Shown here piece after piece: positions 8,085 to 15,051 of a stretch of 48,573 bases of DNA. The stretch is taken from contig JAZUCU010000001.1 of the NCBI GenBank assembly GCA_045639325.1, positions 1 through 48,573 on the forward strand, given 5' to 3'. The position numbers and the translations under genes were made by a program. This DNA comes from RGIG8244 sp045639325 (GTDB lineage Bacteria; Verrucomicrobiota; Lentisphaeria; Victivallales; UBA1829). How positions within the stretch are numbered: position 1 is the first letter of the stretch; every line of letters starts with the position of its first letter. The notes beneath the pieces were generated by a model that saw only the letters and a program-made list of their open reading frames with translations, ran no database searches and was not told the DNA's origin.

Positions 8085-8113
8085 AAGATACACCTGAAAG
8101 TGTGAAAAGTCAA
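8085..8113 (-). promoter_or_regulatory. Promoter of nagBA
   Basis: Minus strand: TTGACT (8108-8113), 17-bp spacer, TATCTT (8085-8090), about 40 bp before the nagB start. It would also argue against the longer upstream start, which would lie inside the promoter. Confidence 0.6.
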
Positions 8114-8189
8114 GTTTTTTTGTTATTTTATTACAGAGATATTCCAAAAAAGTACTGTTTGTTTTTGATATTTTTTTATCGGATGCCGT

Positions 8190-8218
8190 TTGATTTTTTC
8201 TCTCCCGTATGCTATATT
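8190..8218 (+). promoter_or_regulatory. Promoter of gpsA-like gene
   Basis: TTGATT at 8190-8195, 17-bp spacer ending in TGC (extended -10), TATATT at 8213-8218. The start codon is about 42 bp downstream. Confidence 0.6.
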
Positions 8219-8260
8219 TAGACACTTGATTCAAAAACTCACAATAGAAGGTTTCATGTT

Positions 8261-9295
8261 ATGGCTGTTATTACGATTATCGGCGCCGGTATGATGGGAT
8301 CCGGCATGTCAAGACCCGCAAGAGATAATGGACATGAAGTCCGCCTGGTCGGAACGCCTCTTGACCGGGAAATCATCGCGGAAGCATCCGTTTCCGGGCG
8401 TCATGTCCCCATGAAACGCACATTGCCTGACGGAATCAAATATTATCAGATCGAAGATGTAAAAGTTGCATTGGAAAATACCGATTATGTTATCTGCGGC
8501 GTCAGCAGCTTCGGTGTGGAATGGTTTGCCGATGAAATGCTGCCGATCCTCCCCAACGGCATCCCCGTCCTCTCCGTTACAAAAGGTTTGATGGATGATG
8601 CACAGGGGAATCTGTTGACTTATCCGGAATATCTGGCATCCCGCATGGCTCCGGAACGCAATATCAGCTTTTCTGCCATCGGCGGCCCCTGCACCTCTTA
8701 TGAGTTGATGGATCGTCACCAGACTATGGTCTATTTCTGCGGTCCGGACAGTGCAACCCTTGAAAAGTTCAAAGCCCTGTTGGAAACCGGATATTATCAT
8801 ATCGAAACATCTACCGATATTCGGGGTGTGGAAGGCTGTGTTGCCATGAAAAATGCTTACGCAGTCGCCGTTTCCATGGCGATCGGGATGGCGGAACGGT
8901 TGGATGGAAAAGATGCTTACATGTATAATCCCCAGGCTGCCATGTTCGGACAGAGTATCCGGGAAATGACCCGTATTATCCGTCTCCTCGGCGGCAACAG
9001 TGATTTTGCCGGCGGAATTCCCGGGGCAGGCGATTTGTTTGTGACCATCTTCGGCGGCAGAACACGTCGACTCGGCTACTTGCTGGGATACGGCAAAACT
9101 TATGCGGAAGCCAAAGAGGAATTGAAAGGTGTCACACTGGAATCGGTGGTCATCATCACCCGTATGAGCCGTGCACTCCGGTCACTTGCCGCACAGGGCA
9201 AAGTGGATCTTGCCGATTTCTCCCTGCTGCTGTTCCTTGATTCCGTGATCAATAATGGCGCACCGGCTGATATTCCCTGGAAAACATTCCGCTGA
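8261..9295 (+). CDS. gpsA: NAD(P)-dependent glycerol-3-phosphate dehydrogenase-like protein
   Basis: A 344-residue cytosolic dehydrogenase of the GpsA family, which makes sn-glycerol-3-phosphate for phospholipids from dihydroxyacetone phosphate. The N-terminal Rossmann fold begins at ITIIGAGMMGSGM (the usual GAWGTA part is altered to GMMGSG). VSVTKG-like VLSVTKGLMDD, AIGGPC and the catalytic-lysine segment VAMKNAYAV are present, followed by IPGAGDLFVT and GRTRRLGYLLGYG, typical of the C-terminal substrate domain. Length fits the family (about 330-340). Divergence in the nucleotide-binding loop leaves some doubt about the exact substrate. It is a single-gene unit with its own promoter. Confidence 0.8.
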   Translation: MAVITIIGAGMMGSGMSRPARDNGHEVRLVGTPLDREIIAEASVSGRHVPMKRTLPDGIKYYQIEDVKVALENTDYVICGVSSFGVEWFADEMLPILPNGIPVLSVTKGLMDDAQGNLLTYPEYLASRMAPERNISFSAIGGPCTSYELMDRHQTMVYFCGPDSATLEKFKALLETGYYHIETSTDIRGVEGCVAMKNAYAVAVSMAIGMAERLDGKDAYMYNPQAAMFGQSIREMTRIIRLLGGNSDFAGGIPGAGDLFVTIFGGRTRRLGYLLGYGKTYAEAKEELKGVTLESVVIITRMSRALRSLAAQGKVDLADFSLLLFLDSVINNGAPADIPWKTFR

Positions 9296-9310
9296 TTTTC
9301 GCGTCGCCGC

Positions 9311-9338
9311 TTGATTTTTCCGGAATCTATGCTATACT
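9311..9338 (+). promoter_or_regulatory. Promoter of the two-component operon
   Basis: TTGATT at 9311-9316, 16-bp spacer, extended -10 (TGC) and TATACT at 9333-9338. The spacer holds the palindrome TTCCGGAA (9318-9325). It is 24/28 identical to the promoter of the uracil-DNA glycosylase gene (14139-14166, minus). Confidence 0.6.
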
Positions 9339-9388
9339 AATGTGACAAAATGTATCACTGAAGTAAAAAAGAACGGAAAGGTGACAAT

Positions 9389-10564
9389 ATGTCCACATCC
9401 AGTTTGCATGAGCGTATCATTCCGAATTTGCGGCGACTTGATCCCCAGTCCATGCGCAACTGTATTCAACTGCTTGCGCGTGAACACGGATTTCTGGAAA
9501 ATATATTCAATACCATCGGCGAAGGAATCGTCGTAATTGATAACACACTCCATATTCTTTACCACAATGCTGCGGCAAAGAGTATGCTCGGGCTGCCTGA
9601 TGAGTTGTCCAAACTCACCATGAACAAAGTCCTGAAAGGCTTGAATTGGGAAGGTGTCCTGCAGAAACGCAAAGGCGAAAAACGGGATGATCGGACAAAG
9701 ATCATGCGTCAGGAGCTGGAACTGTCTTACCCGAAACGGCGCATTGTGCAGTTCTATACCCTGCCGGTTGCCGGTGATGATTCCCGTTATGTCCTGATTT
9801 TTAACGATGTTACCACCATGATGGATCAGGCAGTCAGTACTGCGGAAGATGAACGGAGCCGGATGGTTTCCATGTTGGCGGCGGGCGTTGCCCATGAAAT
9901 CGGGAATCCGCTGAACAGTCTTTACCTGCATCTGCAATTCCTGCAGCGTTTGCTGAAAATGGAAGATTATTCTCCCGAAGAAGCATTGGAGGAAGTGTTG
10001 GAAGCCCGTGCAGAAGTGGAACGCCTTGATACCATCATCAACCAATTCCTGCGCGCTGTCCGCCCCGGCAAACCTGCCATGCAGGCCCTTGATTTGAAAA
10101 CGCTGGTGCTGGAGTCTCTGAACTTCATGCGGCACGAAATTTCATCCAGAGAAATCCATGTGGATGTGTTATGGGATGATAATATCCCGTTCATCAATGG
10201 CGATGCCGGGCAATTGAAGCAGGCGTTTTACAACCTGGTAAAGAATGCCGTACAAGTCATGCCCAACGGTGGAAAACTGGGCGTCAGCTGCTCCGGAGAT
10301 TCGGACTTTGTCACACTTTCTGTCATGGACAGCGGGCCCGGAATTCCGGAAGAGAATCTGACCCGTATTTTCCAGCCGTATTTTACGACGAAAGACCGTG
10401 GAACCGGTTTGGGATTGATGATCGTGGAACGGATCGTTCGGGATCACAATGCCAGTTTGAGCGTGGAAAGCAAGGAAGGAGTCGGGACAACATTTACAAT
10501 ATCGTTCCCGCGCCGTGACCGCATGGTCAAAGTGTTGCCGCCGCCTGCCGATGACAATGAATGA
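9389..10564 (+). CDS. Cytosolic PAS-domain sensor histidine kinase (NtrB/AtoS-like)
   Basis: A 391-residue kinase with no membrane segment. A PAS domain covers about 35-145 (GEGIVVIDNTLHILYHN). The phosphoacceptor H-box is AAGVAHEIGNPLNSL with His169. The ATPase domain has an N-box NLVKNAVQVM, a G1 box DSGPGIPEEN, an F-box (FQPYFTTK) and a G2 box GTGLGL. Start is backed by GGAAAGGTG. It lies 22 bp before a sigma-54-type response regulator, its obvious partner. As a soluble NtrB-like kinase it probably senses an internal signal, perhaps nitrogen or redox state, but nothing in the sequence identifies the ligand. Confidence 0.93.
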   Translation: MSTSSLHERIIPNLRRLDPQSMRNCIQLLAREHGFLENIFNTIGEGIVVIDNTLHILYHNAAAKSMLGLPDELSKLTMNKVLKGLNWEGVLQKRKGEKRDDRTKIMRQELELSYPKRRIVQFYTLPVAGDDSRYVLIFNDVTTMMDQAVSTAEDERSRMVSMLAAGVAHEIGNPLNSLYLHLQFLQRLLKMEDYSPEEALEEVLEARAEVERLDTIINQFLRAVRPGKPAMQALDLKTLVLESLNFMRHEISSREIHVDVLWDDNIPFINGDAGQLKQAFYNLVKNAVQVMPNGGKLGVSCSGDSDFVTLSVMDSGPGIPEENLTRIFQPYFTTKDRGTGLGLMIVERIVRDHNASLSVESKEGVGTTFTISFPRRDRMVKVLPPPADDNE

Positions 10565-10586
10565 TTGGGAAAGGAAAGTTTGAAAT

Positions 10587-11954
10587 ATGAATGGAAAACG
10601 GGAAAGAAAAGCAACACTTCTGCTTGCCGATGATGAACGCGGGACACGGGAAGTTCTGGCGAAATTCCTGCGGATGCAGTATGATGTCACCCTTGCGGAA
10701 GACGGCGAAGTTGCGGTGAATCTGCTCGACCGCAATGATTATGATATTGTGCTGACGGATATCCGTATGCCCGGCGCTGACGGCTTCCGTATTCTGGAAA
10801 AAACATTGCAGAAGACATCTCCGCCGCCCTGTATCATGTTCACCGCTTATGGCTCCATTGAGACTGCGGTGGATGCCATGCGGAAAGGTGCATTTGACTT
10901 TGTAACAAAGCCTGTCAACTTTGATCAGCTGGAAATTGTGATTTCCCGCGCGTTGGAATCGAAACGGATCAAGCAGGAAAATCATGAATTGAAACAGCGT
11001 CTGGATGATAAATTCGGGCTGAAAGGGATTGTCGGCTCTTCCCCCGCCATGCGGTTGGTGATCGATACGGTCCGCCAGGTTGCACCCTCCCGGTCAACGG
11101 TTTTGATTGAAGGGGAAAGCGGTACGGGGAAAGAGTTGATTGCTCAGGCGATTCATCAGTTGAGTGGACGCAAAGGCAAATTTGTAGCGGTTCATTGTGC
11201 CGCCTTGCCGGAAAATCTTCTGGAAAGTGAACTTTTCGGACATGAACGCGGTGCATTTACCGGCGCCTACGATCGCAAGATAGGCAGATTCGAAATGGCG
11301 GATAACGGTACTTTGTTCCTGGATGAAATCGGAGAAATTCCGTTATCGGTTCAGGTCAAACTGCTCCGCGTACTGGAAACACGGTCTTTTGAACGTCTCG
11401 GCGGCGGTGAAACGCTGAATACTACTGCCCGTGTTGTGACGGCGACCAATCGGGATCTGGCGCAGATGGTCAAAGACGGTACATTCCGCGAAGACTTGTT
11501 CTACCGTCTGGATGTGGTCCGGATCGACTTGCCGCCGTTGCGGGAACGTCCGGACGATATTGCCCCGCTGGTTCAGCATTATCTGGAATATTTCGCCAAT
11601 GAAAACGGCAAACCGGAAATGACGATCACGGAAGGTGCGATGTCGGCATTGACTTCCTACAGTTGGCACGGCAACATCCGCGAATTGAAAAACTGTGTGG
11701 AACGGATGGTTGTGCTTTGCCGCGGAAAAGAAATCGGAATCGACAATATTCCGTTGAACATCCGGGAAGATTTGGAACCGGGTATCGGCAAGACGATCCT
11801 CACGGCAGGCGGCTGCGATCTGGAACAGAATGAAAAACTGTTGATTGAGCGTGCCTTGAATGAATGTAACGGCAACCGGAGCAAAGCGGCGGAAAAACTG
11901 GGAATCAGCCGTCGCACACTGCATCGGAAATTGCATATATACAATATAGATTGA
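10587..11954 (+). CDS. Sigma-54-dependent response regulator (NtrC/AtoC family)
   Basis: A 455-residue transcription activator with three domains. The receiver domain (about 9-125) has Asp58 in LTDIRMPGADG as phospho-acceptor and a VTKP lysine. The AAA+ domain has Walker A GESGTGKE, the sigma-54 contact loop GAFTGA, Walker B FLDEIGE, and the arginine-rich segment FREDLFYRLDVV. The C-terminal Fis-type helix-turn-helix is GNRSKAAEKLGISRRTLHRK. GAFTGA is intact, so it should activate RNA polymerase with sigma-54. I could not find a convincing -24/-12 promoter in the window, so its targets are probably elsewhere. It is co-transcribed with the kinase before it and the HIT gene after it. Confidence 0.95.
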   Translation: MNGKRERKATLLLADDERGTREVLAKFLRMQYDVTLAEDGEVAVNLLDRNDYDIVLTDIRMPGADGFRILEKTLQKTSPPPCIMFTAYGSIETAVDAMRKGAFDFVTKPVNFDQLEIVISRALESKRIKQENHELKQRLDDKFGLKGIVGSSPAMRLVIDTVRQVAPSRSTVLIEGESGTGKELIAQAIHQLSGRKGKFVAVHCAALPENLLESELFGHERGAFTGAYDRKIGRFEMADNGTLFLDEIGEIPLSVQVKLLRVLETRSFERLGGGETLNTTARVVTATNRDLAQMVKDGTFREDLFYRLDVVRIDLPPLRERPDDIAPLVQHYLEYFANENGKPEMTITEGAMSALTSYSWHGNIRELKNCVERMVVLCRGKEIGIDNIPLNIREDLEPGIGKTILTAGGCDLEQNEKLLIERALNECNGNRSKAAEKLGISRRTLHRKLHIYNID

Positions 11955-11970
11955 GCAAGGAGAAAAAACT

Positions 11971-12426
11971 ATGAAAAACTGTATTTTCTGCAAAATCATT
12001 GCAGGGGAAATCCCGTCCGTCAAACTCTATGAAGATGAACTCGTTTATGCCTTCATGGATATCGCACCCATCAATTACGGACATACTCTGGTCATTCCGA
12101 AAGAACATCATACCAGCGTTGCAACCATTCCGGAAAATGTGGCTGGCAGAATGTTCCTCGTCGGCTCCCGCCTCGGCGTTGCCATGCGCCGCGCTTTGGA
12201 TGCAGACGGTTTCAACCTGCATCTTTCCGACGGCACCGTTGCCGGTCAGGTCGTGATGCACGCACATCTGCACATCGTTCCCCGCTGGACGGATGATAAT
12301 TTCCACTGGAACTGGCGTCAGCTGCAATATGAATCCGATGAACAGCGTGACAAAATGGCAGCCAAGATTCAGGCATTTTTCCAGTTGCGCAAAGATGATT
12401 CTGAAAAGGCAGATGCCGAAGAATAA
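11971..12426 (+). CDS. HIT-family nucleotide hydrolase/transferase
   Basis: A 151-residue histidine-triad protein. The triad motif HAHLHIVPRW lies at 97-106 (His97, 99 and 101), and the N-terminus has the CxxC pair NCIFCKI of the Hint/HIT group. Relatives cleave phosphoramidates such as AMP-lysine or dinucleoside polyphosphates. It lies 16 bp after the response regulator with an AAGGAG site, so it is the last gene of that operon. Nothing suggests a direct link with signalling. Confidence 0.93.
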   Translation: MKNCIFCKIIAGEIPSVKLYEDELVYAFMDIAPINYGHTLVIPKEHHTSVATIPENVAGRMFLVGSRLGVAMRRALDADGFNLHLSDGTVAGQVVMHAHLHIVPRWTDDNFHWNWRQLQYESDEQRDKMAAKIQAFFQLRKDDSEKADAEE

Positions 12427-12440
12427 GTCTTGTTTTATTT

Positions 12441-12464
12441 CCCCGGAGTGAATGAATTCCGGGG
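12441..12464. other. Short hairpin after HIT gene
   Basis: CCCCGGA (12441-12447) pairs with TCCGGGG (12458-12464). There is no T-run on either strand, so it is not a standard terminator, but it is the only structure that could end the operon 9389-12426. Confidence 0.35.
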
Positions 12465-12471
12465 GATAAGC

Positions 12472-12499
12472 AAAAAAAAATCGTCAGCGACTGACGATT
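12472..12499 (-). terminator. Intrinsic terminator overlapping the radical SAM stop codon
   Basis: On the minus strand a 9-bp stem (12479-12487 with 12491-12499, 3-nt loop) is followed by an uninterrupted T-run (plus-strand A-run 12472-12480, whose first two stem-side bases also pair). The stop codon of 12484-13233 lies inside the stem. Confidence 0.75.
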
Positions 12500-13233
12500 T
12501 CCACATGGAATCCGGCGGCAGTGAATGTCGCCGCGATTTTTTCCATTTCTTCCCGCGTCGGAACCGTGATCCAATCCACAGCACCCCGGCGGTCGAGGGA
12601 ATTCAATTGTATTTTATCCGGATCGATCTGCCGGAATAATTCTGTAAAACGTGCCAGCGATTCTGCGGAATCATTGATCCCCGGCACAATAAAAACTTCC
12701 AGCCACATTTCGATCGCGGGGTATTCCCTGCGGAATGCGACACACCCTTCCACCGTTTTTGCCAGCGTGACAGAGCTGTGGGGACGGTTGATTTTCTGAA
12801 ATTCTTCTTCGTTGGAGCCATCCAGTGACGGCACGATCAAATCCAGATTTTTCAATTCCGCCCGGACTTCCGCACGATCCAGCATGGAGGCATTGGTCAG
12901 AAGGCAGGTTTTGATGCCGCAATTCCGATTATGAACATGGTCGATGATCACATGCAAATCTTTCTGCAGCGTGGGCTCACCCATGCCGGAAAATGTCACA
13001 TAATCAATGGGAACATTTTTTGCGATCACGGCATCGATCTGTGCGGGAATCGAGTCAACCGGATAATAATCTTTCCGGTCCATGGTCAGATTGGTCGTCG
13101 CGCCGCATTCACAATAAATGCAGTCATGAGAGCATGTCTTGAACGGGAGCAATCCCACGCCGAGAGAGTTGCCCAGCCGTCTTGATTTCAACGGCCCGAA
13201 GACCGCAGTTTTGAAGTCCTGTTGAATCGCCAT
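12484..13233 (-). CDS. Radical SAM protein (COG0731-like)
   Basis: A 249-residue radical SAM protein. The cluster-binding CxxxCxxC motif is CSHDCIYC at Cys34/38/41, preceded by the family segment FGPLKSRRLGNSLGV. YVTFSGMGEPTL is the SAM-binding GGE-like region, and CLLTNASML the following strand. This type of stand-alone small radical SAM protein resembles the COG0731 group, related to wyosine-type enzymes but of unknown function in bacteria. It follows the uracil-DNA glycosylase gene by 12 bp and is very likely co-transcribed with it. An anaerobic cytosolic enzyme is expected. Confidence 0.85.
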   Translation of the reverse strand: MAIQQDFKTAVFGPLKSRRLGNSLGVGLLPFKTCSHDCIYCECGATTNLTMDRKDYYPVDSIPAQIDAVIAKNVPIDYVTFSGMGEPTLQKDLHVIIDHVHNRNCGIKTCLLTNASMLDRAEVRAELKNLDLIVPSLDGSNEEEFQKINRPHSSVTLAKTVEGCVAFRREYPAIEMWLEVFIVPGINDSAESLARFTELFRQIDPDKIQLNSLDRRGAVDWITVPTREEMEKIAATFTAAGFHVEIVSR

Positions 13234-13245
13234 GTTCCGGAATCC

Positions 13246-14106
13246 TTATGCTTGACGGGCAGGGGGCGTGGGCGGAGTCTTGCCGAAGACTTTCATGACC
13301 TGCTTCAAATCCTGCCAGACCGGAATTTTCTGCCGGGGATCACGCAGGAGGAAGGCCGGGTGCAAGGTGGGCATAACGGGGATGCCATTCCAATCCAGCC
13401 ACTGACCTCTCAATTTTGTAACGCCTTTCAATTTGAAAAGGTAGAACAGGGGCACGGCGCCCAGCAGTACGATGACTTTCGGTTTTACCAATTCGATCTG
13501 ACGCAGCAGGTATTGTTTACAAAGTTCGGCTTCTTCCGGCAGCGGATTCCGGTTTCCCGGCGGACGGCATTTGACGATATTTGCGATATAAACTTCGGAC
13601 GCACGGTCGAAATTCATTGCCGTAATCATGCGGGTCAGCAATTCGCCTGCCTTGCCGACAAAGGGTCTGCCCTGTGCATCTTCATCCGCACCGGGACCTT
13701 CCCCGATGAACATGAGGTCGGCATCCTGAGGCCCTTCTCCGAAAACCACATTGGTTCTGGTTTTGCACAATTCGCATCCGGCGCATTGCATAGCCGTTTG
13801 TTTGAGCATGGCCCAATCCATATTGGTAACATCCGCAAAAGGGCGCACCTGGGCAGGCGGCGGGGGGGCTGCCTGCATCTGAACGGCCGGCGCGGGTTGG
13901 GCAATCACCGGCTGAACCGGAGTCTGAACCGGAACCGGTTGTTCGATGATCGGCTGAACCGGAGCGGCAGCCTGTACGGGAGCGGTTCGCGGAGCCGGAG
14001 TGGAAAACAGCTCTTTTCTTGTTTCATCGGAAAGAGAGAAATCGGCATTGCGGTTCTCTTTCAGATAAAGAATGATTTCGTCAAAAATATCAGGTTTGCG
14101 CGCCAT
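13246..14106 (-). CDS. Family 4 uracil-DNA glycosylase with proline/alanine-rich linker
   Basis: A 286-residue DNA repair enzyme that removes uracil from DNA. The catalytic domain (about 100-280) has the iron-sulfur cysteines (Cys108 and Cys111 in QCAGCELC, Cys180 in IVKCRPPGNRNP, and a later CKQYLL cysteine), the uracil-pocket motif GEGPGADED at 136-144 and HPAFLLRDP near the end. Before it is an unusual N-terminal part: about 35 ordered residues (KPDIFDEIILYLKE) and then a low-complexity Pro/Ala/Val/Gln linker (about 37-88). Family 4 enzymes without such extensions are about 200 residues. The linker may tether the enzyme to a partner; that is inference. It shares an operon with the radical SAM gene. 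Confidence 0.92.
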   Translation of the reverse strand: MARKPDIFDEIILYLKENRNADFSLSDETRKELFSTPAPRTAPVQAAAPVQPIIEQPVPVQTPVQPVIAQPAPAVQMQAAPPPPAQVRPFADVTNMDWAMLKQTAMQCAGCELCKTRTNVVFGEGPQDADLMFIGEGPGADEDAQGRPFVGKAGELLTRMITAMNFDRASEVYIANIVKCRPPGNRNPLPEEAELCKQYLLRQIELVKPKVIVLLGAVPLFYLFKLKGVTKLRGQWLDWNGIPVMPTLHPAFLLRDPRQKIPVWQDLKQVMKVFGKTPPTPPARQA

Positions 14107-14138
14107 AGAAGTAATTCCTTTTGTATATCAATTTCTAC

Positions 14139-14166
14139 AATGTAGCATGAATTCCGGAAAAATCAA
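14139..14166 (-). promoter_or_regulatory. Promoter of uracil-DNA glycosylase operon
   Basis: Minus strand: TTGATT (14161-14166), 16-bp spacer with TTCCGGAA, extended -10 TGC and TACATT (14139-14144). It is nearly identical to the promoter at 9311-9338. Confidence 0.6.
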
Positions 14167-14168
14167 AT

Positions 14169-14969
14169 TTACAATTCCGGAAAATACTGTTGAATGACTT
14201 GCGCAACACCGAAATCGTCGTTGGATGGTGCCTCGAAACGGGCGATATCCTTGATCGACTGCACTGCATTTGCCATGGCATAGCTGTAATATACTGAGTT
14301 GAGCAGTTCGGTATCGTTGGGATAATCCCCGAATGCCATGCAATTTTCCGGCGTCAATCCGAAATCTTTCAGCAGAAAACTCATGGCTGTGCCCTTGTTG
14401 ACGTCCGGATGAGAGACATCCAGCCAGTTTTTGGCGGCAAGCGTGAGTTTCAGTTCGGCACTGAATTTATCCATCGGCTCCCTGCATAATGCACCGTCTT
14501 CTTCATGGAAAATGGCAACTTTGATAATGGAATCGCCATGTTCCTTGACGGTGCGCAGAGGATCTTCCGAAAATACCCGGCTGGTGTAATAACGGGCGGA
14601 ATGTTCATCTGCCATTGCGTTGGGATGTTTCAGATAGGCTGCCTTTGTGCCGCAAAGAAGAACCGTTGTACCGGGGATGGCATCGGCAGTATTGTAAATA
14701 TCCTCCAGCTTATGTTCCGGAACGGGGAGAGTGAAGATGACCTGTCTGCCTTTTGCAACGAGGGAGCCGTTTTCTGCAATAAAGACCATTTCGTCTGCCA
14801 CATCCGCAAAAACTTTCTGCAGATTAAGAAACTGTCTGCCACTGGCGGCTGCAAAATAAATGCCCCGTTGATGGAGCTTACGGATTGTGTCAAGAAATCC
14901 CGGCGGCAATTCCTGTCTGCTGTTCAATAATGTGCCATCCATATCGGCGGCGATGAGTTTGATATCCAT
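14169..14969 (-). CDS. Cof-type HAD-IIB phosphatase
   Basis: A 266-residue haloacid-dehalogenase phosphatase. Motif I is DMDGT at 9-13 (Asp9 nucleophile, Asp11), preceded by the IKLIAA strand. Motif II/cap features typical of the Cof subfamily (ISGR-like AASGRQFLNL, VFIAENGSLV) follow, and the C-terminal motif IV reads MAFGDYPNDTELL. Such enzymes dephosphorylate sugar phosphates, pyridoxal phosphate or flavin precursors; the substrate cannot be told. It follows gyrB on the same strand, but a strong terminator separates them. Confidence 0.92.
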   Translation of the reverse strand: MDIKLIAADMDGTLLNSRQELPPGFLDTIRKLHQRGIYFAAASGRQFLNLQKVFADVADEMVFIAENGSLVAKGRQVIFTLPVPEHKLEDIYNTADAIPGTTVLLCGTKAAYLKHPNAMADEHSARYYTSRVFSEDPLRTVKEHGDSIIKVAIFHEEDGALCREPMDKFSAELKLTLAAKNWLDVSHPDVNKGTAMSFLLKDFGLTPENCMAFGDYPNDTELLNSVYYSYAMANAVQSIKDIARFEAPSNDDFGVAQVIQQYFPEL

Positions 14970-14986
14970 AAGTATTCTCTTTCAAA

Positions 14987-15025
14987 GAAAAACGGAGAAG
15001 TCTGCTGAATAACAGGACTTCTCCG
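14987..15025 (-). terminator. Intrinsic terminator of gyrB
   Basis: A 10-bp perfect stem (14993-15002 with 15016-15025). On the minus strand it is followed by T-rich sequence (plus-strand AAAGAAAAA before 14993), and on the plus strand by a six-T run, so it may work both ways. Confidence 0.75.
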
Positions 15026-15051
15026 GATTTTTTCAACGTTGTTTCAATGCA

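Noticed and set aside
9389..11954. A sigma-54 promoter target for the response regulator
   Set aside because: No TGGCAC-N5-TTGC type site was found in an intergenic position; weak matches fall within genes.
13222..14145. Plus-strand open frame of 307 codons
   Set aside because: Antisense to the uracil-DNA glycosylase gene, whose iron-sulfur and active-site motifs are clear; composition is Arg/Gly/His-rich and unconvincing.
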